Origin: Ruegeria sp. SCSIO 43209
GTDB lineage: Bacteria > Pseudomonadota > Alphaproteobacteria > Rhodobacterales > Rhodobacteraceae
NCBI RefSeq assembly: GCF_019904295.1
Contig: NZ_CP065360.1
Location: 141,205 to 205,204 of the forward strand
Length of the DNA: 64,000 nt
Reading direction: 5' to 3'
Of this stretch, positions 7,461 to 16,150 are shown in pieces (position 1 is the first letter of the stretch; each line of letters opens with the position of its first letter). The notes below the pieces were generated by a model. The model was not told the DNA's origin. It was given only the letters and a program-made list of their open reading frames with translations, and did no database searches. Made by a program: the position numbers and the translations under genes.

Positions 7461-8480
7461 ATGCAAGTTACAACAGTCGGCATCGATCTGGCCAAACATG
7501 TTTTTCAAGTCCATGGGATTACTGCGGATGGCACCGTCGTTTTCAATCGAGCGATCCGGCGCGCCCAACTTGTCGCCTTCTTTGATGAACTCGAGCCATG
7601 TTTGGTGGGGATGGAAGCATGCGGGTCCAGTCATCATTGGGCACGAGAACTCTCAAAGCTGGGCCATGATGTTCGGCTGATCCCGGCCAACTACGTGAAG
7701 CCTTATGTGAAACGCGGCAAATCTGACGCGGTTGATGCTGAGGCGGTTTGCGAGGCAGTGACGCGCCCAACAATGCGGTTTGTAGCGCCGAAATCGGAAG
7801 CGCAGCAAGCGGTCCTATTTCTCCATCGTGCTCGCGATCTGATAGTCCGCCAACGGACACAGCTCAGCAATATGTTACGCAGCCTGCTGGTCGAGTTTGG
7901 CATTATCATAGCGCAGGGTACAGGAAGTGCCGTGAAGTATGCCAAGAGCCTTCTGGATGGTGACAAACCAGACCTGCCTGAAATTGCGATGGATGTTCTC
8001 AAGCAGCTGAGTCATCAACTCGTTGCCATGCATCTCCGCCTCCGTTGGTACGAGGTGCGCATGCGCCTGCATTCGAAACTGGACAAGCGCGTGATGTTGC
8101 TGCGCACGATCCCAGGAATTGGACCCGTGACAGCATCGGCAATTGTTGCAACCGTCGGTGACGCGAAGCAGTTCAAGAACGGCAGACAGTTTGCAGCCTG
8201 GCTTGGCCTGACGCCGCTCAACCGATCCAGTGGTGGTAAGGAACGATTGGGGCGGATCACGAAGATGGGCGACCGATATATCCGGCGCCTCTTGGTGACC
8301 GGTATGACGGCGCGATTGCGGCAAATGAAGGTGAACCCCGACCGTGTCGATCCATGGGCCATAGACCTGCTCGCCCGCAAGCCTCCCCGTTTGGCGACAA
8401 TCGCCATGGCCAATAAGACAGCGCGGATCGTCTGGGCTGTGCTGACCAAGAGCGAATACTACCGTCCCCACCCGATCTAA
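7461..8480 (+). CDS. IS110-family (IS1111 subgroup) transposase
   Basis: A 339-residue DEDD-type transposase that appears complete. The N-terminal RuvC-like domain begins VGIDLAKHVFQVHG, with further acidic positions in VGMEACGSSHHWA and KSDAVDAEAV. The C-terminal transposase_20 domain includes TIPGIGPVTASAIVA, AWLGLTPLNRSSGGKERLGRI and a conserved Ser region. A GGAAAGGAG ribosome site is 8 nt upstream of the ATG. No frameshift or stop is present, so the element could be active. Confidence 0.93.
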   Translation: MQVTTVGIDLAKHVFQVHGITADGTVVFNRAIRRAQLVAFFDELEPCLVGMEACGSSHHWARELSKLGHDVRLIPANYVKPYVKRGKSDAVDAEAVCEAVTRPTMRFVAPKSEAQQAVLFLHRARDLIVRQRTQLSNMLRSLLVEFGIIIAQGTGSAVKYAKSLLDGDKPDLPEIAMDVLKQLSHQLVAMHLRLRWYEVRMRLHSKLDKRVMLLRTIPGIGPVTASAIVATVGDAKQFKNGRQFAAWLGLTPLNRSSGGKERLGRITKMGDRYIRRLLVTGMTARLRQMKVNPDRVDPWAIDLLARKPPRLATIAMANKTARIVWAVLTKSEYYRPHPI

Positions 8481-8713
8481 GAGAACAAGAAGGGAATACT
8501 CGAGACAGCAAGACCCTTGAAATGATGGAGAACAGTCAGCCCGCCAGCCAAGACACCCCGTCGAACGGCAAGGACACTAGTTGTCCGCAATACCCGTATG
8601 GGACTTGGTCGCGGAAACCATCAAGGCCAGCAGCCGCGTGTGCTGCACAAACAGGCCGGACACACGTCTGCTTCTGACCAGTGCGAAATTACTTTCAAAA
8701 AATGTCTTGCTAT
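8481..8713 (+). ncRNA. Candidate guide (seek/bridge) RNA region of the IS1111-type element
   Basis: These 233 bases between the transposase stop and the right inverted repeat contain no plausible gene. In IS1111-subgroup elements the RNA that guides target choice is encoded in this 3' segment. I did not fold it, and no exact RNA ends are claimed. The sequence CCCGTCGAAC occurs both here (about 8552-8561) and just left of the element (about 7364-7373), which may reflect target-guide matching. Confidence 0.4.
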
Positions 8714-8725
8714 GCGGGAGCTATC
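8714..8725 (-). repeat. Right subterminal inverted repeat of the IS1111-type element
   Basis: GCGGGAGCTATC, whose reverse complement matches the left repeat at 7385-7396 at 11 of 12 positions. Confidence 0.75.
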
Positions 8726-8837
8726 TACACATGCCGTTCCCTGCGAGCGCAAAATCAAAGGCTGCCTGAATTCGCAAAATGCGGGACGAAGTTCGAATTC
8801 GCCACACAAGTACTAATGAATGCTTTTGGTTGTCGTA

Positions 8838-9365
8838 TTAGTGATGTGGATCTTCGCCCAGTGCGATCTGTAAGTGGTGTGCCTGATGGTGGGCGCCGAT
8901 AGTCATGACGCCGAAGAATCCGAGGCCGAGGGCGCGGGCAAATTCCTGATCTGTATCGACTTCGATCCGCATCGTTGCTCCGTTCGCCGAGGGTTCAGCA
9001 GTCACCGCCCATCCGGTTGCCATTTCCAGCATGGGCGAATGCGCCAGCGCCATGCGTTCTACAGCATCGGCAACATGGCCCTCGCCGAAAGCGTGGAATT
9101 CGACGATCCGGCCCTCACTACTAGTACGCACATTCGCCTCTGTCGTGACCAGTTCCATATCCACGAGGTGATCGCGCAGCGCCTGAACATTGACTTTGCT
9201 CCAGTCGGTGCCGGGATCATCCGACAGAATTTGGACGATTTCAGCCAAGGCGGCAAATGCGGACTGACCCGTTTCAATGGGGCCACCTGAGCCATGATGA
9301 AAGTGTTGGGCTGTTGCAGGAACAGCCAAAAGCGCGACTGTGGCGCACAGGATTGATTTGATCAT
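8838..9365 (-). CDS. Secreted His-rich protein of unknown function
   Basis: A 175-residue protein with a clear Sec signal peptide (MIKSILCATVALLAVPATAQ, cleavage near residue 19). The mature N-terminus has HFHHGS and the C-terminus has GAHHQAHHLQIALGEDPHH, both His-rich and suggesting metal binding. The middle is mixed alpha/beta without a family I can name. It is divergent from the short Crp-like regulator at 9441, with only 75 bp between the two starts, so the pair is probably co-regulated. I do not assign a function. Confidence 0.7.
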   Translation of the reverse strand: MIKSILCATVALLAVPATAQHFHHGSGGPIETGQSAFAALAEIVQILSDDPGTDWSKVNVQALRDHLVDMELVTTEANVRTSSEGRIVEFHAFGEGHVADAVERMALAHSPMLEMATGWAVTAEPSANGATMRIEVDTDQEFARALGLGFFGVMTIGAHHQAHHLQIALGEDPHH

Positions 9366-9427
9366 GAGACGTCCGTTGTTGCAGTTAGCATGCGAGATTT
9401 GCTACACCGCAAACAAAGAAACAAATA

Positions 9428-9439
9428 TGATTGAAATCA
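9428..9439. promoter_or_regulatory. FNR-like palindrome at the start of the Crp-like gene
   Basis: TGATTGAAATCA has perfect TGATT/AATCA arms and ends one base before the ATG at 9441. It resembles an FNR/DNR half-site pair with a short spacer and lies in the 75-bp divergent promoter region, so it may be an autoregulatory site. Confidence 0.35.
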
Positions 9440-9440
9440 C

Positions 9441-10031
9441 ATGTTGCCGCCTCCGTTCGATGTATTACACGTGAATTCTCTATCTAACCTGTGTTACGCC
9501 CAAGGTGGCCACGTGTTCCGGCAAGGCGACCCGACGAATGGTATTTTCTTCATCAAATCGGGCAACGTCTGCCTTACCCGAGTTACGGAATCTGGAAACG
9601 CTGTCACCATCCATAACGCCCAGCCTGGCGACATGTTTGCCGAAGCATCCATCTATTCGGATCACTACCACTGCGATGCGATTTGTTCCTGTTCATCCGA
9701 AGTTGTTCGGGTGTCGAAACGGGCCATTTTGTTGCGCCTAGAGGACGACAGCGCATTTTCGGAGGGGATAACCAAACGACTAGCAATGCAGGTGCAGGAC
9801 TACCGCCAACTTTTGACGCTACATGCGGTGAAATCTGCAAATGAGCGAGTTTTGCTGGCAGTAGCGTTAGGCAAGCTAACCGGATCGGTCACACAGTTCG
9901 CCAGCCAGATCGGACTAACAAAGGAAGCCTGCTATCGGGCACTCAAAGACCTATCCGAACAGGGATTGCTCGTCAAAACTGGACGCGGGAGTTACGCACC
10001 CACGCCACGCGGTAACGATAGCCATCCTTAG
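9441..10031 (+). CDS. Short Crp/Fnr-family regulator
   Basis: A 196-residue protein with a cyclic-nucleotide-like beta-roll (GGHVFRQGDPTNGIFFIKSGNV, about 22-43, cited only for position) and a C-terminal helix-turn-helix (SVTQFASQIGLTKEACYRAL, about 149-168). It is 30-40 residues shorter at the N-terminus than typical family members. Three cysteines cluster in HCDAICSCSSE, a possible redox or metal site. No convincing ribosome site precedes the ATG; a GTG at 9471 is an alternative. It is divergent from the secreted His-rich protein gene. Confidence 0.75.
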   Translation: MLPPPFDVLHVNSLSNLCYAQGGHVFRQGDPTNGIFFIKSGNVCLTRVTESGNAVTIHNAQPGDMFAEASIYSDHYHCDAICSCSSEVVRVSKRAILLRLEDDSAFSEGITKRLAMQVQDYRQLLTLHAVKSANERVLLAVALGKLTGSVTQFASQIGLTKEACYRALKDLSEQGLLVKTGRGSYAPTPRGNDSHP

Positions 10032-10189
10032 TTATGTGGTGGATTGCGACCCGCTTGAATTTCCTGAACGCGCTCAGGCCAAGTGGACCTTATGTAGGCG
10101 AGAACATCCCAGATATCGTCATAGGTGAGGGCAGCCCCAAAGCCGGGCATGCCACTCGCAAAGCCGTCGACGCCACGCGCGGCCAACGC
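10028..10189 (-). pseudogene. C-terminal remnant of a cytochrome c gene
   Basis: On the minus strand the frame reads ALAARGVDGFASGMPGF, then TYDDIWDVLAYIRSTWPERVQ, and ends NPPHN-stop. This matches the end of the intact cytochrome c at 45499-45975 (GMPGFGDTLSDQDIWDILAF, then WPDRE). The haem-binding CxxCH part is gone: the homology stops exactly where the IS6-type terminal sequence begins at 10190. Its stop codon overlaps the stop of the convergent Crp-like gene. Confidence 0.8.
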
Positions 10190-10385
10190 GGTTTTGTTGC
10201 AAAGATCTGAGGCCGTTGAGTTATTTCAGCAATCGCTTGTGCGTCATGTGGCGAGCTCAGCGAACTGCTGAAATGGGCAGAGTCCTGGTATGATTTGACC
10301 TTTGCGGATCATGTGCGCCACTTCTATTCCGTCGAGCGTTGCCGCCGCATAATCAATCCAACCAGATGCGCCAGATCCTCTCTTA
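10190..10385 (-). mobile_element. Truncated IS6-family element end
   Basis: Positions 10190-10208 read GGTTTTGTTGCAAAGATC, close to IS6-family terminal repeats. On the minus strand, just inside, a frame encodes AATLDGIEVAHMIRKGQI and ends with a stop at 10244-10246, resembling the C-terminus of IS6/IS240 transposases. The rest of the transposase is missing. The fragment cuts the cytochrome c gene. The left limit near 10385 is approximate; 10386-10491 shows nothing recognisable. Confidence 0.65.
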
Positions 10386-10491
10386 ACTCAGGCAGCCATC
10401 TGTCCCAAAATCCCTGACAACGGACAACCACCGCCAGCGCCGACAATTCTGCAATAATCACGCATAGCCAACGACGCTCTTTGCTCTGCTA

Positions 10492-12714
10492 CTAAGCTTG
10501 TTGAGTCGCCCTAACGGCTGCCTTCCGCTCTCCAGTCAATTGCTCCGCTTCGTCCAGACCGGGGATCGCAACGCGCACTTCACGGCGGGCAAAGTCGATG
10601 CCGTTTTCCTTGAACGCGGCCTTGACCCGGTTGAAGATTTCCTTGCGCAGCGTGAACTGCTTGCCCGGTTTGGCCATGAACTTGCCCCGGATGATCATGC
10701 CCACATCGTCAAAGTCAAAGACGCCCTGAGACTTAAAGGGCTGCAGGAAGCCGTCCTTGTGGGTCTCGTCTTCCATCATCTCGGCACCGATCTTCTTGAA
10801 GATCTTCTTGACCTTGTTGGGGTCGGTGTCGAAGGGCACGGTGAATTTCAGCTTCATGATCACCCAGTCGCGACTGTAGTTGGTCAGCTTCTGGATCTCG
10901 CCATAGGGGATGGTGTGAACCGGTCCGCGATGGTGGCGCAGCTGCATCGAGCGGATCGAGATCTTTTCGACCGTTCCCGTGGTGCCGCCCACATCGACAT
11001 ATTCTCCGACGCGGAACGCATCATCGATCAGGAAGAAGATGCCGCCCACGATATCTGAGACCAGTTTCTGCGCGCCGAACCCGATGGCCAGACCCAGGAT
11101 ACCTGCACCAGCCAGCAGCGGTGTGATGTCCAGTCCCAGGGCCCCCAAAGCAAGCAGCACGAAGATCACAGAGATGGCAACCTGCGCGGTGACCCGCAGC
11201 AGCGGCAGAACCGTGGCCAGCCGCGAGCCACCTGCGCCACCGCCTTCGCCTGCCTCTTCATCCGGGCTTTGGTCCGCGGTCATCTCTTTCGCCAGACGAC
11301 GGTTGATCCACAGCGAGACGAGCTCATTCAGGATATAGCCAATCGCGATGATGATGAAGAATTGAATCACCCGGCTGCCGTCTTCTTCACCGCCACCCGC
11401 AATTTCTTGCAGGTCCAGATTCCAGGCTTTGGCGATCATCAGGATCACCAGAATGCCCGCCAGCACCCGCCCAATGCGGATGTAGCTGCGTTTGGTCGAT
11501 TTATAGGCTTGCTCGGCCACCGGACCTTCGCCCAGCATCGGGGGTTGCAGGTGACGCACCAGCCCTCGGATCAAGGTATCCAGCGCTGGCGCGATCAGCA
11601 GCCAGAACATGGTGGTGAAATGCGCGCCTTGCAGCAGGATGGCCCGGATCGCCGGATCGCGCTGTGCAGCCAGGAATTCAACCAGCAGCCAGATCACCGC
11701 AGACACACCAATCGCAAAGTAGGGGTAGTAGTGCGCAACTTCTTCATCGAACTTCGTATGATCAGGGTCGGTACCCAACATCATCTGCGACAGACCTTCG
11801 CGCGCGGTCCAGGCGATGACGCCGATATAGATGTGGATCGCGGCATTGAGCCAGAAGCCAATACGAGTCTCACCACCGGTGATGCCGTTCAACCGGTTGA
11901 AGTGCAGCAGGAACAAGGTAAAGCCAATCAGGATCAGCAGGCCGATCAAGTTGCGGTGCAGGTACTTCGCCCAGCGATCGTCGGTATTGACCAGGCGGTA
12001 TTCTGGCTTGTTCGGGGCAAGAATAAACCGCGACGCCGCCGCACCCAGACGGGGAATCCAGATGAGGTAGAAGACAAACGGCGCGGCGTAAGTGACCTGC
12101 TCGGGCGTCAGAAGTCCGCGACCGATGGCTCGGATAACGACGTAAAAGACCACCAGGCCTGCGATCTCGTGGCAAAACCGGATGAACAGGTACCTTGCAG
12201 CGCCCCGTAAATCGTTTTCGTCCGCAGTGTCGGGCTTTGCGTGCCATTTGCGCGTTAGCAGGCCAAACAGTTTCTCGGCAATGAAGCCAACGACCAAAAC
12301 GCTGATTATAAGGCCGATCAGGACGAGCGCGCCATTGCCACCGAACTTACCAATGAAGTTATCGACCGCATGTGCCTGTGCGCTGAAAATATTGGGAATA
12401 GTGACAACGACATGGGTCCAGGACGCCACCATTTCAGCCCAGATCTCATTGATCTCGGTAATGGGATCTTCGCGTTCTTCCGCCTCGGCGGCATTCTTTT
12501 CAGCAACCGCATCCAATCGTTCCAGCAGGATTGATCTGACCTGATCGTCCGACATACGTGCGACCAGACCATCAACCTGTTCAGGTGTTAGGCCTTCGGG
12601 AATGGTTACCGTTGCCGGTGCTTCCGATGAAGAGGTTGCCGCGACTTGCGCATGCAACGGCCCGACCAAAAGCAAGAAGCCAATCAGGGTAACACTAGAG
12701 AATAGCCGAAACAT
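10492..12714 (-). CDS. Large MscS-family mechanosensitive channel
   Basis: A 740-residue protein, much longer than E. coli MscS (286). I chose the ATG at 12714 because it starts a good signal peptide (MFRLFSSVTLIGFLLLVGPLHAQ) with GTGGGA upstream. After an acidic periplasmic segment there are about eight to ten membrane helices, then the MscS pore helix and beta domain (GAGILGLAIGFGAQKLVSDIVGG, about residue 560; then YVDVGGTTGTVEKI). Such large forms protect against osmotic down-shock. It stands alone between the IS fragment and the sulfatase gene. Confidence 0.9.
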   Translation of the reverse strand: MFRLFSSVTLIGFLLLVGPLHAQVAATSSSEAPATVTIPEGLTPEQVDGLVARMSDDQVRSILLERLDAVAEKNAAEAEEREDPITEINEIWAEMVASWTHVVVTIPNIFSAQAHAVDNFIGKFGGNGALVLIGLIISVLVVGFIAEKLFGLLTRKWHAKPDTADENDLRGAARYLFIRFCHEIAGLVVFYVVIRAIGRGLLTPEQVTYAAPFVFYLIWIPRLGAAASRFILAPNKPEYRLVNTDDRWAKYLHRNLIGLLILIGFTLFLLHFNRLNGITGGETRIGFWLNAAIHIYIGVIAWTAREGLSQMMLGTDPDHTKFDEEVAHYYPYFAIGVSAVIWLLVEFLAAQRDPAIRAILLQGAHFTTMFWLLIAPALDTLIRGLVRHLQPPMLGEGPVAEQAYKSTKRSYIRIGRVLAGILVILMIAKAWNLDLQEIAGGGEEDGSRVIQFFIIIAIGYILNELVSLWINRRLAKEMTADQSPDEEAGEGGGAGGSRLATVLPLLRVTAQVAISVIFVLLALGALGLDITPLLAGAGILGLAIGFGAQKLVSDIVGGIFFLIDDAFRVGEYVDVGGTTGTVEKISIRSMQLRHHRGPVHTIPYGEIQKLTNYSRDWVIMKLKFTVPFDTDPNKVKKIFKKIGAEMMEDETHKDGFLQPFKSQGVFDFDDVGMIIRGKFMAKPGKQFTLRKEIFNRVKAAFKENGIDFARREVRVAIPGLDEAEQLTGERKAAVRATQQA

Positions 12715-12844
12715 ATGTCCCACTTTGCCTACGAGATGAGATTGAAAAACTGGCCACATCTGGTCAGGCTTGAACACCCCGAACCTGACCAGATCGACGA
12801 TCTTTCGCCACAGAATTCAAACGACCTGGAAAGCTGCATGGGCT

Positions 12845-14578
12845 TCAATGTAAGCCACCACCTCGTTGGGCGTTGATTACAGTTTGCTCTAGCGGGTTGT
12901 AGCCTTCGGGCACCGGGACGAGATTGACCTCTTCGGCGTATTCATCAAAGAACGCCTGCATTTCTGCGACGAGGTCCGGCATCTCTGCAGCCAGGTTGTT
13001 GATCTCGGACGGATCGGCAATGGTATCATAGAGCTCCCATTCTCCTGTGCCTTTTGGCGGTGGATTTTGGGACAGCTTGTAGCGCCCTTTGAACACGGCA
13101 CTGGAACCGGCCAATTCGTAGCCGACTGGATTGTCTTCATCACGGACCGTATCGAGCGCACCTGTCAGGACCGGTACCATACTAATCCCACTGGGTGGGT
13201 TGATCTCGCGACCCTGGTAGGTCGAACCTGGTGTCTCAACGCCTGCCAGCTCAAGCAGAGTTGGGACAATGTCCAGGACAAACGCGAAGCTTTCAACCTT
13301 CGTGCCTGCGGCAACCATTTCGGGGTAACGCACAATCAGCGGAACACGCAGGCCCCCTTCTGTCGAGAACGTTTTGTAATAACTGGCCGGTGTCGCTGCA
13401 GCTGCTGCCCAACTCGGACCGTAGTCCGCGTAGACACCTTGCTGTCCCATCGACGAAAAATCGCCTTGGTAATCCTCCATCCACACAGTGTCATAGTTGG
13501 CCTCATACCACTCTCGGTAGTCCGGTGAGAGCGTCAGTTGGTTGGGGTCAGGGCCGTTGTCAGACAAAAACAGGATGACAGTGTTGTCCAGTTCACCCTT
13601 TTCCTCGAGATATGCGAAAATCTCCCCAATGTTTTCGTCCATGTTGTCGAGCATACCTGCATAGGTCTGCATCCGGCGGGCATGGAAAGCCTGCTCTTCG
13701 CCGGACAGCGCGTCCCAATCCTCAAGCCGCCAAGGGTCGTAGCTGGTTTTGTCCATTGCCGCATCGAGCGCTACGTCCGGAGAAACAACGCCAAGTTCCA
13801 CTTGGCGCTCCAGCCGTTTATCACGTAAATCGGCAAAACCACTGTCATAGACACCATCATATTTATCGATGTAGGGTTTTGGGGCCTGGTGGGGATAGTG
13901 CACCGCTTGATAGCCCACCCAAGCCAGAAAAGGCTTTCCATCATCTATGTTGCTGTCGATATAGTCGATAATGGTGTCGGTGTAGTGCTCTGTTGAAAAA
14001 TAGTCTTCAGTGGGCAAAGACACGAGTTCGTTGTCTTCGTAGTAGTGAACGCGCTCGTAAAAAGGCGCATAGGGCTGCTCAACCCAATTGTCCGCCCCAC
14101 TTTCGCCCAGCATAAAGGAACGATCAAATCCACGCGCATAGGCTATGGTATCCTCGTCATGCCCCAGATGCCATTTCCCGGCCATATAAGTGTGGTAGCC
14201 GGCATCGCGCAGCAACGTGGCAACCGTCACCACGCTGTCGTTGAGGTGTCCTTCATACCCCGGCTTACCAAATTGGTTATCGGCTTGGATCTCAAGCATG
14301 TTGCCCAGACCCGCCAGGTGGTTGTCTACACCACTAATGAGCATTGTACGTGTCGGTGAACAGGATGCACCAACGTGAAAATTGGTAAACAACATCCCCT
14401 GAGCTGCGAGTTGGTCAATATTCGGTGTCTCAATCTCGCTGCCAAAAGCACCAACGTCCGAGAAACCCATGTCGTCTGCGATCAGGATCAGGAAATTAGG
14501 GCGTGTATCTTCTTGCGCTGCCGCGGCAGAAAAACCAAGCGCCGCAAAAGCGGAAAACAGGGGGAAAATTCGTCTCAT
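12845..14578 (-). CDS. Secreted arylsulfatase
   Basis: A 577-residue sulfatase with a signal peptide (residues 1-21). The metal site begins LIADDMGFSD, and the CSPTR motif at residues 73-77 carries the Cys that is converted to formylglycine. GKWHLGH and FLSDNGPDPN add the further conserved catalytic and metal residues. It hydrolyses sulfate esters in the periplasm. The maturation enzyme is not in the window. It is divergent from the LysR-type regulator at 14787, 208 bp apart, which may control it. Confidence 0.92.
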   Translation of the reverse strand: MRRIFPLFSAFAALGFSAAAAQEDTRPNFLILIADDMGFSDVGAFGSEIETPNIDQLAAQGMLFTNFHVGASCSPTRTMLISGVDNHLAGLGNMLEIQADNQFGKPGYEGHLNDSVVTVATLLRDAGYHTYMAGKWHLGHDEDTIAYARGFDRSFMLGESGADNWVEQPYAPFYERVHYYEDNELVSLPTEDYFSTEHYTDTIIDYIDSNIDDGKPFLAWVGYQAVHYPHQAPKPYIDKYDGVYDSGFADLRDKRLERQVELGVVSPDVALDAAMDKTSYDPWRLEDWDALSGEEQAFHARRMQTYAGMLDNMDENIGEIFAYLEEKGELDNTVILFLSDNGPDPNQLTLSPDYREWYEANYDTVWMEDYQGDFSSMGQQGVYADYGPSWAAAAATPASYYKTFSTEGGLRVPLIVRYPEMVAAGTKVESFAFVLDIVPTLLELAGVETPGSTYQGREINPPSGISMVPVLTGALDTVRDEDNPVGYELAGSSAVFKGRYKLSQNPPPKGTGEWELYDTIADPSEINNLAAEMPDLVAEMQAFFDEYAEEVNLVPVPEGYNPLEQTVINAQRGGGLH

Positions 14579-14786
14579 ACCAAACTCACCATAATTGCCG
14601 TTTTAAGCGCACTTCTAGAAGCGCGACACAGCTTATCGTTGCGTATTAGAGCTGTCGTTGCGATAGCTTGCAGCCAAGGTTTCACTTTTCGGAACGAGCG
14701 TATAAACTTCTGAAATCGAGATTGCGGCCCCGGATTGTCGCTTGGAAATTCGTCACAGTATTCGTGGCCGCCGAAGGGCAACAAAC

Positions 14787-15692
14787 ATGATTGACACGAA
14801 ATTGGCCGTTGCCGTGAAAGCTCTCGCGCGAGTGGGAGGATTTCGTGAAGCAGCCGCAGCTGCCGGGGTTTCGCCAGCCACATTGTCCCGTCGGATTTCG
14901 CAGGCGGAGGATTATGCAGGAAAACGTCTATTCGAACGCAGCCGAAACGGCACCACACTGACTGAAGCCGGGCAAAAGTTTCTTCAGCTCTTATCCGATT
15001 TGGACACGGCGGGGAATTCCTTTGAACGCGGCGTCGCGGCTTTGCGCGATGAAGGCGCAAGTCTTCTTGCGATCGGGTGTGGGCCACTGACGACGCGAAC
15101 CATTATTTCCCCCAGCCTCGAAAAACTCCTTTCTGAAATGCCGGACCTGCGGGTCCGGATCGATGTGAGGGCCACCAAAGAGCCGCTCGAAGCTCTGCGC
15201 AGCGGCCGTATCGATATTGCCGTATGCGACCTTACCCATACACCGGACTTGAGTGACCTTGAGATCCAGGTAGCACACCGCAGGCCCGTTTCATTCTGGG
15301 CGCGACCAGAGCATCCTATTCACGCAGAAGCACCGGTACCTTTAGACAAACTCTTTCGACGGCCTCTTATGGCGCCATTTTTGCATAAGCATTGGCGCGC
15401 AACGTTTGCAGAAATCCTCGGAGGTGATGCCCAAGCCTGGGAGCTTGCGGAGCGACTCCCTCAGATCGAATGCGACGATTATGGGATGCTCATCGATTTG
15501 GCGTGCCGATGCGACATTGTCTGTGGCGGCATGACCGACGCGTTTGTGGAACATGCAAAACTTGAACGCCTTAAGCAGGTTACCACTCAGACCGAAATTC
15601 AATGGAATATCTGTTTCGCGCGCCGAAGAAACCACCGCTTTGACTCATTGGATGTGCTTTGGCGGATATTGCGGACCGAATTCGGGGTGTAA
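14787..15692 (+). CDS. LysR-family regulator
   Basis: A 301-residue protein with an N-terminal winged helix (FREAAAAAGVSPATLSRRIS, about 19-38) and a C-terminal periplasmic-binding-like effector domain. The start at 14787 has AAGGG about 8 nt upstream; an in-frame ATG at 14742 lacks one. It is divergent from the arylsulfatase gene, the usual layout for a LysR regulator and its target. The effector is unknown. Confidence 0.85.
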   Translation: MIDTKLAVAVKALARVGGFREAAAAAGVSPATLSRRISQAEDYAGKRLFERSRNGTTLTEAGQKFLQLLSDLDTAGNSFERGVAALRDEGASLLAIGCGPLTTRTIISPSLEKLLSEMPDLRVRIDVRATKEPLEALRSGRIDIAVCDLTHTPDLSDLEIQVAHRRPVSFWARPEHPIHAEAPVPLDKLFRRPLMAPFLHKHWRATFAEILGGDAQAWELAERLPQIECDDYGMLIDLACRCDIVCGGMTDAFVEHAKLERLKQVTTQTEIQWNICFARRRNHRFDSLDVLWRILRTEFGV

Positions 15693-16150
15693 ATCGATGA
15701 GCCAGATCAATATCTTTGAGACGGACCGCAAGCACCGCACCTTAACGATCGTCTGACGGGTTACACCAGCATGGCGCCAAGAGACGTGAAGTTGCCTGGC
15801 TGACCCGAAACCATGCAAGCTTCTTGTAAGATAAGTTGGAACCGTGCAAACCGCCGAGGATGATATGAGTTTCAATCTTGCAGAGCCAAAATCATCTACA
15901 AACCGCATCGAAACCAGCGAAACAGTATTTTGAGATTGTTCAAACTCTTCAAAGCAAATCGAGACTGCAATCTGACACGGCTTCTTCCTTTCCGGCGGTT
16001 GGATCGTTCGCGCGAGCACCTAGCCGGGATAGCTGAGGCGACTCAAACTGTCATCTTGCTTGAACCTGGGTTCGGCAGCTGCAACCAAATTTTGAGGGCC
16101 CATCAGAAGCAATTTGGGGAAACCCCTGCATGCTTTGGAGGTCCAAGCCT
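15693..16150. other. Gap without a recognisable gene
   Basis: The 458 bases between the LysR gene and the symporter have short frames on both strands, none with a convincing ribosome site or family. The symporter promoter must lie in the right part. Nothing else is recognised. Confidence 0.5.

Larger units (their letters stand above)
7380..8730 (+). mobile_element. IS1111-type (IS110 family) insertion sequence
   Basis: An intact DEDD transposase gene is flanked by inverted repeats GATAGCTCCTGC (7385-7396) and, as reverse complement on the right, GATAGCTCCCGC (8714-8725), matching at 11 of 12 positions. Inverted repeats set slightly in from the ends are the mark of the IS1111 subgroup. About 230 bases without a gene follow the transposase, where this subgroup carries its guide RNA. 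Exact outer ends were not resolved; the limits given are approximate. No target duplication was seen, as expected for this family. Confidence 0.8.

Noticed and set aside
11269..12210. Long plus-strand frame (313 codons) opposite the MscS gene
   Set aside because: It is antisense to a clear MscS-family gene, has no ribosome site and its composition (rich in Gln, Asp, Arg) is typical of a shadow frame.
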